Shown: in pieces, positions 16,368-25,730 of the stretch
Layout: the number at the start of each line of letters is the position of its first letter
How positions within the stretch are numbered: the stretch's first letter is position 1
Assembly (NCBI GenBank): GCA_032119795.1
Contig: JAUMFO010000024.1
Coordinates: 1-64,000, forward strand
DNA length: 64,000 bases
Direction of reading: 5' to 3'
Source of the DNA: JAGIBJ01 sp032119795
GTDB taxonomy: Bacteria > Actinomycetota > Thermoleophilia > Solirubrobacterales > Solirubrobacteraceae
Notes under the pieces: model-generated
Seen by the model: only the letters and a program-made list of their open reading frames with translations
What the model was told of the DNA's origin: nothing
Database searches by the model: none
Made by a program: the position numbers and the translations under genes

Positions 16368-16991
16368 ATGGCCACGACTCCTCGCAGCCCGTACCAGGCG
16401 GCGGCTCGCCAGCTGCTGCGCACCACGCTCCTTGAGACGGCGCGTGAGCTACTGCGCGAGCGCCGCTGGAACGACATCACGATGGCCGATCTCGCGTCGG
16501 GTGCGGGAGTCAGCCGCCAGACGCTCTACAACGAGTTCGGCTCGCGCGATGGCTTCGTGCAGGCCTACCTGCTCTACGACGCCGACCGCATCCTGTCGGC
16601 CGTCGAGGACGCGATTGAGAGTGCAGGCGGCGACCCAGCCACCGCCCTCGAGCGCGCGTTCCTCGTCTTCCTGGAGATGATCGTGCAGGACCCCCTTGCG
16701 GTCACGGTCATCTCCGGCGACGACCCGGACGGTCTCCTGGCGCTCGTCACCACTCGAGGCGGCCCGGTCCTACGGATCGCCGCCGATCGACTGGCCGGCG
16801 CAATCTCGCGGACCTGGACCCAGGCCGCCGACGCAGACGTGCAGCTGCTCTCGGTGACGCTCGTGCGGCTGGCACTCAGCCACGCCACCCTGCCCGACGG
16901 CGACCCCGCCGAGACGGCCGCGTCGATCGCCAAACTGCTGACGCCCTTCGCGGAACTCGCGCTGCTGCGCGCCGCCGTCGACGCCGGCTAG
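16368..16991 (+). CDS. TetR family regulator, AlkX/AlkU-like
   Basis: N-terminal TetR DNA-binding domain: LLETARELLRERRWNDITMADLASGAGVSRQTLYNEFGSRDGF. It begins 18 bp after the rubredoxin stop in the alkB operon, the place occupied by the alkane-responsive repressor AlkX in Rhodococcus, Dietzia and mycobacteria. By analogy it would repress the alkB promoter until alkanes or fatty acids bind. The role is inferred from position. A strong terminator follows at 17086. Confidence 0.82.
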   Translation: MATTPRSPYQAAARQLLRTTLLETARELLRERRWNDITMADLASGAGVSRQTLYNEFGSRDGFVQAYLLYDADRILSAVEDAIESAGGDPATALERAFLVFLEMIVQDPLAVTVISGDDPDGLLALVTTRGGPVLRIAADRLAGAISRTWTQAADADVQLLSVTLVRLALSHATLPDGDPAETAASIAKLLTPFAELALLRAAVDAG

Positions 16992-17085
16992 AGCGGGCGC
17001 CGACGAGGCTGCGGCTCAGGCGGCCGTGGCCGACGACGGCCCCAGCGAGAACGCCACTCGCCGCCAGGCTCTGGCGAGGGAACGA

Positions 17086-17111
17086 AAAAGGGCCGCTTTC
17101 GCGGCCCTTTT
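17086..17111 (+). terminator. Intrinsic terminator of the alkB operon
   Basis: Perfect 11-bp stem AAAAGGGCCGC / GCGGCCCTTTT with loop TTTC. The T-run at the 3' side on the plus strand makes this a classical rho-independent terminator, one of the few in the window with a U-tract. Confidence 0.9.
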
Positions 17112-17164
17112 CACTACTTAACACGAAGGGCCATGGAGGACTCCAGATGGGTGAGCGGATAAAG

Positions 17165-17253
17165 CCCGTGCGGTGACACATGCACGGGCACCTGGCGCCA
17201 AGTCGGTCGAAGCCGAGCTTGGAGGGGGATGCCGGGTCGGGGGAGCGACCCGC
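17165..17253. other. Three consecutive hairpins in a gene-free stretch
   Basis: Between the alkB-operon terminator and the convergent MFS gene lie three stems in a row: GCCCGTGC/GCACGGGC (17165-17190), CCAAG-TCGG/CCGA-G-CTTGG with one bulge (17199-17223), and CGGGTCG/CGACCCG with loop GGGGAG (17234-17253). No open frame here has coding character. Could be a structured RNA, the MFS 3' UTR, or a compound terminator. Confidence 0.5.
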
Positions 17254-17302
17254 AGTGCGGAGGAGGCGCAGTACGCGCCCGACGCTTAGTGGCGACGGAA
17301 GG

Positions 17303-18541
17303 TCATGCCGAACCTCCAGGGATCGAGGCAGAGAGCACCAAGCGCTCTGTCGTGAGGGAAGATGGGCGCTGCCGGAGGCGCAGGGCAAGGGCCAAGGTCG
17401 CGAGCACCACGAACGCGAGCAGTCCGGTGACGACCAGCGCCAGCCGCGGCGACCCGACTTCGGCGAGCAAACCGCCAAGCGCGATCCCGACGCCAGGGCC
17501 GACCATTCCGGCCGCCTCAAGGCGGGTTGTCGTTCGGGCTTCTTGTCCTCGAGGAGTGGCCTCCTGGACAGCGGTCACGAGCGCGACCCAGTCCATGCCA
17601 ATACCGATGCCGCTGATTGCAGCGAAGGCACACGTCATCGTGAGCGAACTCGAGACGCCCATCCCGAGCATGCCAACGCCGAGCAGGATCGTCGCTACGG
17701 AATAGATCCGCAGCATCGACCACCCGAGGAGGCGGGTAAACACGACGCTTCCAAGCGCAAGACCAACGGCCTGCGCCCCAAAGATCGCGCCATAGCCTCC
17801 GATTCCGGCCCCGAGTGAGTCGCGAGCGTAAGCCAACAGCGACGGCTCGTCGATGACTGCGATGGCGGTCGAGGCCCCGGCGAGCAGCAGCAGCCACGCG
17901 ATAGGAACGGTGCTGACAGCATCCTGGCCATCTGCCTCAACGCCGCTTGCCTCGGCGCTCGACGGCAACAGATCATCCTGGCAGTCGGCGCGAGGCGCCG
18001 CGAAGGAGGTAAGCGTCAGGACTGCGAACACGGCAGCCGCGACAGCAAGCGCAGCTGACGGACCAGCGGCCGCGATCGACCCAGCTGCAATGAGCGGAGC
18101 CAATGGGAACACCACGCAGGCGACCAAATTCAGGGCGGCGTTGCCCTGACGAAGCACCTCACCCTCAAGGACTCGCGCAACCCCTGCCCGGATCAAGCCA
18201 CGATTCAATGCACTGCCGGCCCCTGCCACGATGGCCAGCGGGAAGAGGGCCAGGCCGTAACCAGTGGCAGCCAAGACCGCAAAGACCGCCGACTGACACG
18301 CCACCGTCGCAGCGAGCGCGGCACGGTACGGGATCGAGTCGAGCCTCTCGGACACCGAAGCGACGAGAAAGGCCGGGGCAACCTGCTTGCAGAAGAGCAT
18401 CGCGGCGGCCACAGCTGGGCTGTCGGTGGCGTCGTAGACCACAACCATGAGCGCGACGCTGCCAAACCACTCAAACAACGCTCCAGCGGTGTAGAGCGCA
18501 GCGAGCCGCCGGAAGGCGCCATGACGGAGGGCAGTGGCCAT
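17303..18541 (-). CDS. MFS transporter
   Basis: A 412-aa major facilitator with about twelve transmembrane helices and a cytoplasmic central loop (about residues 183-213) with the acidic ECxDDLLPSSAEASG-like stretch. It resembles drug or small-molecule exporters of the MFS_1/enterobactin-exporter (MFS_3) group. Start ATG 18541 lies eight bases after TAGGGT. An inverted repeat upstream (18588-18618) may regulate it. Substrate unknown. Confidence 0.8.
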   Translation of the reverse strand: MATALRHGAFRRLAALYTAGALFEWFGSVALMVVVYDATDSPAVAAAMLFCKQVAPAFLVASVSERLDSIPYRAALAATVACQSAVFAVLAATGYGLALFPLAIVAGAGSALNRGLIRAGVARVLEGEVLRQGNAALNLVACVVFPLAPLIAAGSIAAAGPSAALAVAAAVFAVLTLTSFAAPRADCQDDLLPSSAEASGVEADGQDAVSTVPIAWLLLLAGASTAIAVIDEPSLLAYARDSLGAGIGGYGAIFGAQAVGLALGSVVFTRLLGWSMLRIYSVATILLGVGMLGMGVSSSLTMTCAFAAISGIGIGMDWVALVTAVQEATPRGQEARTTTRLEAAGMVGPGVGIALGGLLAEVGSPRLALVVTGLLAFVVLATLALALRLRQRPSSLTTERLVLSASIPGGSA

Positions 18542-18587
18542 GGCCGAGGACCCTACTTACCGGTTCATCGGAGCTTCAAGGGCCATC

Positions 18588-18618
18588 ACGGCCTATTGAC
18601 GGAAGCTCAATAGGCCGT
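18588..18618. promoter_or_regulatory. 12-bp inverted repeat upstream of MFS gene
   Basis: ACGGCCTATTGA (18588-18599) is mirrored exactly at 18607-18618 around a 7-base spacer. It lies 47 bp upstream of the MFS start, consistent with a repressor operator or a leader hairpin. The rest of the 305-bp gap 18542-18846 shows only the TAGGGT box next to the MFS start and no convincing gene. Confidence 0.5.
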
Positions 18619-18846
18619 TACGGCTTGTCGCGGGCCACCTGCGAGACGTCGGTGCACTGCATCACACGACGTGAATTTGACCTGGGCTAAGTAGACCACC
18701 GCGATCGGCCATTTATCCCACCAGGACACCACGTCCCATATTTGCGTAGACGCGAATGCCTACGCCTCGCGCGCGTCTAGCACGTCCGCCAATCATGGGA
18801 CATGCGCCAACGCGACAGATCACTCGTGCTGGCGTTCTGTCAACTA

Positions 18847-20238
18847 CTAGGAGATCGGTCGAAGACCGAGTGCCTTCGCAGCTGCGGGGACGTAGGCCGG
18901 CTCCGGCGAACGCGCCTTGCTGAGCGCCGGGTCACGCTCGAGAACGCGATACAGCGCATCCACAACGCTCGGATCGAACTGACTCCCGGAGCAGCGTTGC
19001 AGCTCGACAAGCCCTTCGTCGTGAGTCCGGGCAGCGCTATAGGAGCGGTTCGTCGTCATGGCACTGAACGAGTCGCAGACGGTGATGATCCGGGCAGGCA
19101 GCGGAATCGCGTCTGCCCGAAGCCCGTCCGGGTAGCCAGCCCCATCCCAGCGCTCGTGGTGCGCACGAACGATCCGTCCGGCGTTTGTCATCGCACCCCC
19201 AACCCGGTCGAGCATCTCTTGACCGTAGACCGGGTGTAGGCGCACCAGGTCCCATTCGGCCGCATTCAATGTCCCGGGTTTGTTGATGATCTCGTTCGGC
19301 ACGCGAAGCTTTCCGATGTCATGCAGCAGCGCCCCGAACTCAAGGTCGCGCATATCGCGGGGCTCCAACCGCAGCTCGAGACCGACGGCGATCGCCATCT
19401 CGACCACGCCCTGGGTGTGCTCCCCGCCGGTGTAGGCGTCGTCGGCCTCTAGGACATCGCCCATGAGTTGCGCTGTGCCGCGATAGGTGGTCGAGAGCTG
19501 CAAGGCCTGGTCCAGCCGTTCTCGCCGTTCGCGCGCGAACTCACCGATGAGCGCGACCAACGGGAGTAGAGCGACGACGGCCAAGGGGTTCGTCGTCGCC
19601 ACGACCGCCGCCAAGAAGCCGATCGGCGCCAGCGCCACGTCGATCGCCGACGACCACAACACGAGGGGAATCTGCATACGAAACGGAACATTGTGGATGT
19701 ACCACGGAGCCAGGAATCCCACGAACCAATCGACCGCCAGCTGGGCTGCGAATGCCAGGACGATCAACGGGAGAGCGTCGACCGACGCCTCGGTCGGCCC
19801 AGCGATGGCAAAGACGGTGGCCGGTCCGATCGCGGTCCAAGCGTCGCCGGCGTTCAAAACGCCTCGCCAGATCGGAACCGAATCATCGTCTCGAATGTGC
19901 TCAATGACGCCGCCGATGGCGAGGCCGATCCCAACCATGATCGGGAGAAACGCCGGAGGAACCGCGAACCAGAGCGGTACGAAGACGAGTTCGAGCGGTG
20001 ACGCCGAACCCGACCCCAGCTCAAAACGAACGAGTGACGCAACGGCGTACGCGCCGACGAGTCCTACGACCTCCCATGGTTCGGCCCAGCCGGTCCGTGG
20101 GGCGAACAAGAACAGCAAAACGACCGGAACAAGGATTGCCACGTCGAACACGGTCTCGGTGGTCACCTGCCGACGGCGAGTACTCGCTCGCCACAGTCGG
20201 CCGTGCCGGTGCAGGTGCTCTAGGCCTGGATCAAGCAT
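18847..20238 (-). CDS. Membrane HD-GYP phosphodiesterase, paralog 1
   Basis: Predicted c-di-GMP phosphodiesterase. Residues 30-235 form a bundle of about seven hydrophobic helices (a putative membrane sensor); a short linker (GEFARERRERLDQALQLS) leads to the HD-GYP domain at about 250-435. The key residues are present: H274 in GGEHTQG, H306/D307 in LLHDIGKLRVPNEI, H360/H361 in HHERWDG and GYP at 368-370. The start MLDPGLEHLH aligns with the starts of the two paralogs at 22670 and 24333. Converges with nothing; RecQ is divergent from it. Confidence 0.88.
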   Translation of the reverse strand: MLDPGLEHLHRHGRLWRASTRRRQVTTETVFDVAILVPVVLLFLFAPRTGWAEPWEVVGLVGAYAVASLVRFELGSGSASPLELVFVPLWFAVPPAFLPIMVGIGLAIGGVIEHIRDDDSVPIWRGVLNAGDAWTAIGPATVFAIAGPTEASVDALPLIVLAFAAQLAVDWFVGFLAPWYIHNVPFRMQIPLVLWSSAIDVALAPIGFLAAVVATTNPLAVVALLPLVALIGEFARERRERLDQALQLSTTYRGTAQLMGDVLEADDAYTGGEHTQGVVEMAIAVGLELRLEPRDMRDLEFGALLHDIGKLRVPNEIINKPGTLNAAEWDLVRLHPVYGQEMLDRVGGAMTNAGRIVRAHHERWDGAGYPDGLRADAIPLPARIITVCDSFSAMTTNRSYSAARTHDEGLVELQRCSGSQFDPSVVDALYRVLERDPALSKARSPEPAYVPAAAKALGLRPIS

Positions 20239-20530
20239 CTCGTCTACAGGATCGGCAGGGCGCCGTAGAACTGCAGTACCCGCTCACACGCAGCGTGTTC
20301 GGCGGCGGCAGTCGAACACCTGTCCGCGCGCGCTGCGAAGTAACCGTGCAGCAACGGGCTGGGGGCGCCGGTCAGCGGGGTCGAGCATGGGGGGAGGCCC
20401 ATGCGGCCCACTATGCCGCCTGCTCGCTGATTGCGCCAGCGTTTTCGTTGCAGCGCGTTTGCGGGGACTTTGCGCAGAGTTGGAACGGCCCTACGCAATG
20501 CTGCCGCACTTGCCCGCCTACGATCGTGGT

Positions 20531-22654
20531 GTGTCCAGCCCAGCTTCCAGCAACGCCACCCCGGAGGCGCCGATCGACGCCTCGTTCCAGGAACGCGCCG
20601 AGCGCCACCTCCATGCGCTCGCCGGGCCCGAGGCGACCTTCCGCGAGCACCAACTGGAGGCAGTCCGCGACCTCGCCCAAGACCACGCGCGCGTGCTCTG
20701 CGTGCAACGCACCGGCTGGGGCAAGTCGGCCGTGTACTTCGTCGCGACTGCGCTGCTGCGCGAGCAGGGCGCTGGCCCGACGCTGATCGTCTCGCCGCTG
20801 CTCGCGCTGATGCGCAACCAGGTCGCGGCGGCCGAACGACTCGGCCTGCGCGCCCACACCGTGAACTCGACGAACAAGGACGCCTGGGGCGAGATCCAAG
20901 CCCACCTCGACGCCGACGACGTCGACCTGCTTCTCATCAGCCCCGAGCGGCTGAACAACCCCCAGTTCCGCTCGCAGATGCTGCCCGTCTTCGCCGAGAA
21001 GGTCGGCCTGCTCGTGATCGACGAGGCCCACTGCATCTCCGACTGGGGCCACGACTTCCGCCCGGACTACCGCCGCATCCAAGACATGCTCGAGCGCCTG
21101 CCCGAATCCGTCGCCGTCCTCTGCACCACGGCCACCGCGAATGACCGCGTCGTCGCCGACGTAACGGAGCAACTCGGCCGCGGCCAGAGCGAGGAGCGCG
21201 CCGCCGAGCATCTCCGCAGCTACCGCGGTGCGCTCACGCGCGAGAGCTTGCGGCTGGAGGTCGTCGACCTTCCCGGCAAAGCCGACCGCCTCGCCTGGCT
21301 CGCCGAGCACCTGCCAGAGCTCCCCGGCTCGGGCATCATCTACACGCTCACCAAGAACGACGCCGAAGCCGTCGCCTCGTGGCTGAGCGGCCAGGGGATC
21401 ACCGCAGCCGCGTACTCCGGCGAGACCGAGCCGGCCGAGCGCGAAGCGATCGAGGCCAAGCTCCTCGCCAACGAGCTCAAGGCCGTCGTCGCCACCTCCG
21501 CGCTCGGCATGGGCTACGACAAACCAGACCTCGGCTTCGTTGTGCACTACCAAGCGCCAGGGAGCGTCGTCTCCTACTACCAGCAGGTCGGTCGTGCCGG
21601 GCGCGCCATCAGCGACGCCCAAGTCGTCCTGCTGCGCGGCGCCGAAGACCGCCGCATTCAGGACTTCTTCATCACCCAGGCGTTCCCGCCACGCGAGATC
21701 GTCGACGAGGTGATGGCCCTCATCTCGGGCGCCGGCGACTCCGGCATCGGGATCAACGAGATGCTCGCCCAGATCCGCCTGGGCAAGGGGCGGCTCACGG
21801 CGATGCTGAAAGTGCTCGACGTGGAGGGTGCGCTCGTGCGCAACGGCAGCCGCTACGCGCTCGACCAGACCTCCGGCTGGGAGTACGACGCCGAGCGGTA
21901 CGAGCAGGTCACCGCGCTGCGGCGTCACGAGCAAGACGCCATGGCCGAGTTCGGTAGCGACGGGCGGTGCCTGATGCGCGCCCTCGAAGAGGAACTCGAC
22001 GACCCGGCGCCGGCCGACTGCGGGCGCTGCGCCGTCTGCACCGAGCCACGTTTCGCCGGGCCCGTCGACGCTGCACTCGCCCGCCAAGCGGGTGAGCACC
22101 TGCGCGGCCAGCCGCTCGAGGTCGACGTGAAAAAGATGGTGCCCGACGCCAAAGGCTCGATGAAGAAGATTCCCGACGACGTCCGCACCTCGCCGGGCCG
22201 TGCACTCGGGCGCCTCGGCGACGGCGGTTGGGACGAACTCGTAGAAGCCGGCAAACGCGCCGGCCGATTCGACGACGAACTCCTCGCCGGCGCCGTGGCC
22301 CTCGTCCGGCGCTGGAACCCCGGCGTGCAGTGGGTCGCGGCGGTACCGTCCAATCGAAGCGGACCGCTCGTGCCGGAGTTCGCCGCCCGGCTGGCCGCGG
22401 CACTGGCGCTCCCCTACGCCCCGGTCGTCACGCGGGCCGACGAGCGGCCGCCGCAGCGCAGCATGCAAAACACACCGGCCGCCGTCGCCAACGTGCGCGG
22501 CGCGTTCGCCGTGGAATCCGACGTGCCGCCCGGGCCGTGCCTGCTCGTCGACGACCTTCGCTTCAGCGGCTGGACGCTCGCCATGGTCGGCGGACAAATC
22601 CGCCAACGCGGATGCCCCGCCGTCTACCCCTTCGCACTCAGCACGGCGTACTGA
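20531..22654 (+). CDS. recQ: RecQ-family DNA helicase with C-terminal phosphoribosyltransferase-like domain
   Basis: ATP-dependent 3'-5' helicase of DNA repair. Walker A TGWGKS (61-66), DEAH at 164-167 followed by CISDWGHDFRPDY, and the motif VI region QQVGRAGRA are intact. A cysteine cluster near residues 480-503 (DCGRCAVC) fits the RecQ zinc site. The last 110 residues form a PRTase-like domain ending with CLLVDDLRFSGWTLA (670-684), the PRPP-binding loop. GTG 20531 follows TACGAT by six bases; ATG 20498 would add 11 residues. The longer open frame upstream runs antisense through HD-GYP paralog 1 and is not part of this gene. Confidence 0.9.
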   Translation: MSSPASSNATPEAPIDASFQERAERHLHALAGPEATFREHQLEAVRDLAQDHARVLCVQRTGWGKSAVYFVATALLREQGAGPTLIVSPLLALMRNQVAAAERLGLRAHTVNSTNKDAWGEIQAHLDADDVDLLLISPERLNNPQFRSQMLPVFAEKVGLLVIDEAHCISDWGHDFRPDYRRIQDMLERLPESVAVLCTTATANDRVVADVTEQLGRGQSEERAAEHLRSYRGALTRESLRLEVVDLPGKADRLAWLAEHLPELPGSGIIYTLTKNDAEAVASWLSGQGITAAAYSGETEPAEREAIEAKLLANELKAVVATSALGMGYDKPDLGFVVHYQAPGSVVSYYQQVGRAGRAISDAQVVLLRGAEDRRIQDFFITQAFPPREIVDEVMALISGAGDSGIGINEMLAQIRLGKGRLTAMLKVLDVEGALVRNGSRYALDQTSGWEYDAERYEQVTALRRHEQDAMAEFGSDGRCLMRALEEELDDPAPADCGRCAVCTEPRFAGPVDAALARQAGEHLRGQPLEVDVKKMVPDAKGSMKKIPDDVRTSPGRALGRLGDGGWDELVEAGKRAGRFDDELLAGAVALVRRWNPGVQWVAAVPSNRSGPLVPEFAARLAAALALPYAPVVTRADERPPQRSMQNTPAAVANVRGAFAVESDVPPGPCLLVDDLRFSGWTLAMVGGQIRQRGCPAVYPFALSTAY

Positions 22655-22669
22655 GCGGGGCTCGCGCGT

Positions 22670-24160
22670 TCAGGCGGCCTGAGCGGCCGGGTCGACGTCG
22701 TCGGCACCGTCGGCGCGGCCGCTGTCGGCTTCAGCAGAGGGCAAGCCACCCGACGGCCCGTCCGCGAGCGCGGCAGGGTCCGGAACCTGCGCGAGCGGCG
22801 ACCCTGCCTCAGGGGTCATGGTGGCCGCGACGACGGCGCGCAGGGCCGCGACAACAGCGGGATCGAACTGCGTGCCCGAGCACCGCTCCAGCTCCTCGAC
22901 GGCCTCAAAATGCGTCATGGCCGTGCGGTACGAGCGGTTCGTCGTCATCGCGCTAAACGAATCGCATGCGGTGATGATCCGCGCCTCAACCGGAATCGCG
23001 TCGCCGACGAGACGATCCGGATAACCCTCGCCATCCCACCGCTCATGGTGGGCCCGCACGATCGGCGCCGCCTCCGAAAGCGCGCCGCCCACGCGATCGA
23101 GCATCTCCTGGCCGTACGCCGGATGGCGCTTGATGATCGCCCACTCCTCATCATTGAGCTTGCCCGGCTTGTTGATGATCTCGTTCGGCACCCGCAGCTT
23201 GCCGATGTCGTGCAAGAGCGCCCCGAACTCCAGATTGCGCATCGCGTCGTCGTCGAGCCCCAGCTGGCGACCCACACCCAGCGACAACTCCACGACGCCC
23301 TCCGTGTGCTCGCCACCGGTGTACGCGTCGTCGGCCTCAAGCACGTCGCCCATCAACTGCGCCGTCCCGCGATACGCATGCGAGAGCTCCGTCGCCTTCA
23401 CCATCCGCTCATCGCGCTCCTTCGCAAACTGCCCCAGCAACACCGCCAGCGGGGCGACCGTCAACATCATCGCCGGGCTCTCCACTACCACGATGGCCAC
23501 GAGAACCCCGACCGGGGCGAGCGCCGCATCCAGCAGCACAACCGGCCGCAACTGCCGTAGACGGCTGCGCCACGGCAACGCCAACGCCGGCACGCCCGCG
23601 CCTCCGAGCGCGAGCGGCGCCACCAGGGCCGCCACCGACGCGACCGCGAACTGCGCCGCCAGCGCCAACAGGTAGACGGGCGAGTCGGCCAACGACGGCG
23701 CGCCCGGCTGCAACAGCGCAAACACCACCGCAGGACCGACCAGCGGCCACACCGTAGCCGCGCTACCGAGCAGAATCAGCACGCGATGACGATCCGTGGC
23801 GTCATCGCGACGCCCACGGACGATCTCAACGCCGCGTGCGACGAACTCGGCCACCAGCACCACCAACGGCAACGCGGCCGGCTCAACCGTGAACCAAAGC
23901 GGCACCAGAAGCGCCTGCGTCGCCGTCGTCGACGCACCACCAAGATCAAACGGGAACTGACGAAACCCGACGTAGAGCGCCACGAGCAGCACCGTCGCCA
24001 CCACTGACGCCGCCGGCGCAGCAGTACCGAGGAACGCGAGCGCCCCCGAGGCCAAGACGAGCGCAGACAACGCGACGAGCGATGGCGCCGCGGCACGCAC
24101 CGACAGATGCAGCTCGGAAATAACAGGATGAGGAGGAAGCGAGTGAGCGACAGGATCCAC
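22670..24160 (-). CDS. Membrane HD-GYP phosphodiesterase, paralog 2
   Basis: Same architecture as the neighbours: polytopic N-terminal membrane region (about residues 25-245), linker with GQFAKERDERMVKATELSHAYRG, then an HD-GYP domain with GGEHTEGVVE, LLHDIGKLRVPNEI, HHERWDGEGYPD and CDSFSAMTTNRSY. The C-terminal 50 residues are Pro/Ala/Asp-rich and variable. GTG 24160 gives MDPVAHSLPPH, matching paralog starts. Convergent with RecQ (15-bp gap). Expected to hydrolyse c-di-GMP; the signal sensed is unknown. Confidence 0.88.
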   Translation of the reverse strand: MDPVAHSLPPHPVISELHLSVRAAAPSLVALSALVLASGALAFLGTAAPAASVVATVLLVALYVGFRQFPFDLGGASTTATQALLVPLWFTVEPAALPLVVLVAEFVARGVEIVRGRRDDATDRHRVLILLGSAATVWPLVGPAVVFALLQPGAPSLADSPVYLLALAAQFAVASVAALVAPLALGGAGVPALALPWRSRLRQLRPVVLLDAALAPVGVLVAIVVVESPAMMLTVAPLAVLLGQFAKERDERMVKATELSHAYRGTAQLMGDVLEADDAYTGGEHTEGVVELSLGVGRQLGLDDDAMRNLEFGALLHDIGKLRVPNEIINKPGKLNDEEWAIIKRHPAYGQEMLDRVGGALSEAAPIVRAHHERWDGEGYPDRLVGDAIPVEARIITACDSFSAMTTNRSYRTAMTHFEAVEELERCSGTQFDPAVVAALRAVVAATMTPEAGSPLAQVPDPAALADGPSGGLPSAEADSGRADGADDVDPAAQAA

Positions 24161-24332
24161 GGGGGGATGGACCTTCGGGAAACGAGGTTGGTCAGATCAG
24201 CACCCGAGATGGGCACGTACTCGGTACTTCGACCATTTTCCGGCGCGCCTTAGCCCAACAGCGCACACGAGCCTGCAGCCGGACGCACCGCACGCCCAAC
24301 CCGGCGAGATCAGCCGTCACCCGGAGCTGGGA

Positions 24333-25730
24333 CTACGCGGCTTCGCTCTTCTTGTGGTCGCTGGCAGGCGCCGAGACGGTAGACCGCTCAGGGGCTTCTA
24401 CGACCACCGGCCGCTGCGGGGCAGCAGCAAGCACGCGACGCAGGGCGGGCACGATCGCCGGATCGAACTGCGTGCCAGAGCACCGCTCGAGCTCCGCGAT
24501 CGCGTCGTCGTAGGCCATGCCGCGCCGGTAGGCGCGGTTCGTCGTCATCGCGCTAAACGAATCGCACACCGTGATGATGCGCGCCTCAATCGGAATCGCC
24601 CCCGCCACCAGGCCGTCCGGGTAGCCAGCGCCGTCCCAGCGCTCATGGTGGGAGCGCACGATCAAACCGGCTTCGCCGAGCGCGCCACCGACGCGATCAA
24701 GCATCTCTTGACCAAACCCAGGGTGCAGCTTGATGATCGCCCACTCCTCCTCGGTGAGCTTGCCGGGCTTGTTAATGATCTCGTTCGGGACGCGCAGCTT
24801 GCCGATGTCATGCAGCAGCGCGCCGAACTCCAGGTCGCGCATCTGCTGAGGACTCAAACCAAGATCGACGCCGACCGCAAGCGACAGCTCCACCACGCCC
24901 TGCGTGTGCTCGCCGCCCGTGTAGGCGTCGTCGGCCTCGAGCACGTCGCCCATCAACTGGGCCGTACCCCGGTAGGCGTGCGAGAGCTCAAGCGCCTTGC
25001 GGATCCGGTCATCTCGCTCCTTCGCGAACTGCCCAAAGAGCCAGACCAACGGCGCAGCGGCCAACACCGCCCACGCCGACGACGCCACCGCCAGCGCCAA
25101 GATCAGCCCCATCGGCGCTAGCGCCGCATCGACCGTCCACATCCAACCCGCCATCGCCAGCTGCGACCGCGGACGAACCCCGACCACCGCCCACGTGCGA
25201 ATCGCACCGGAGGCCCCGTCGGCAAAGAACTGCGCACCGAGGACCACCACGTAGATCGGCACATCGGAGAGCGACGGCGGACCAGGCGCAAACGCCATCA
25301 AAACCAGCGCCGGGCCGACGGCATACCAGGCGTCCGCCACCGCGATAAACGTCCGACCAAGGTGGTGCTCCTCACGGGATCGCAGCGTCGCGATCGCATA
25401 GCCGAACGCCTGTCCGAGCGCCACCACGAGCGGCAACAACGCCGGCTCGATCGCAAACCACATCGGCACAAACGCGATCTGGAGTGGCGTCGTCATGCCG
25501 AACCCGATCGAGAAGGTGACCTGCCAGCACGCGGCGTAGGCCACGACCAAGGCCACGATCGTGCCGACGTCATGCGGCACCTCCGAGCGCGGCCCCAGGA
25601 ACCACATTGCCGCGCAGACCGCAACCAGCAGCACGACGGCGCCGTACTCCACCAGCTGCTCGCGGCGCGCGGGCGCCTCAACCTCACGCTCACGCTGCTC
25701 CGTGTGGAGCTGCTCGAGGAAGGGATCCAT
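24333..25730 (-). CDS. Membrane HD-GYP phosphodiesterase, paralog 3
   Basis: Third copy of the family: MDPFLEQLHTEQ start, membrane region at about residues 30-230, GQFAKERDDRIRKALELSHAYRG linker, then HD-GYP with GGEHTQGVVE, LLHDIGKLRVPNEI, HHERWDGAGYPD. The frame stays open to 25883 but ATG 25730 was chosen because all three paralogs then share the M(L)DP..E.LH start. It lies upstream of paralog 2 with a 172-bp gap, so a separate promoter is likely. The C-terminal tail ends with a charged KKSEAA. Confidence 0.88.
   Translation of the reverse strand: MDPFLEQLHTEQREREVEAPARREQLVEYGAVVLLVAVCAAMWFLGPRSEVPHDVGTIVALVVAYAACWQVTFSIGFGMTTPLQIAFVPMWFAIEPALLPLVVALGQAFGYAIATLRSREEHHLGRTFIAVADAWYAVGPALVLMAFAPGPPSLSDVPIYVVVLGAQFFADGASGAIRTWAVVGVRPRSQLAMAGWMWTVDAALAPMGLILALAVASSAWAVLAAAPLVWLFGQFAKERDDRIRKALELSHAYRGTAQLMGDVLEADDAYTGGEHTQGVVELSLAVGVDLGLSPQQMRDLEFGALLHDIGKLRVPNEIINKPGKLTEEEWAIIKLHPGFGQEMLDRVGGALGEAGLIVRSHHERWDGAGYPDGLVAGAIPIEARIITVCDSFSAMTTNRAYRRGMAYDDAIAELERCSGTQFDPAIVPALRRVLAAAPQRPVVVEAPERSTVSAPASDHKKSEAA

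Noticed and set aside
17112..17302. Possible tRNA or SRP RNA in the stretch past the terminator
   Set aside because: No T-loop consensus, no GGAAGGAAGC-type SRP motif and no CCA-like end; only generic hairpins.
19487..20530. Upstream extension of RecQ (348 codons)
   Set aside because: Runs antisense through the HD-GYP gene, shows no RecQ-like sequence and is Thr/Ser/Asn-rich; the family start is near 20531.
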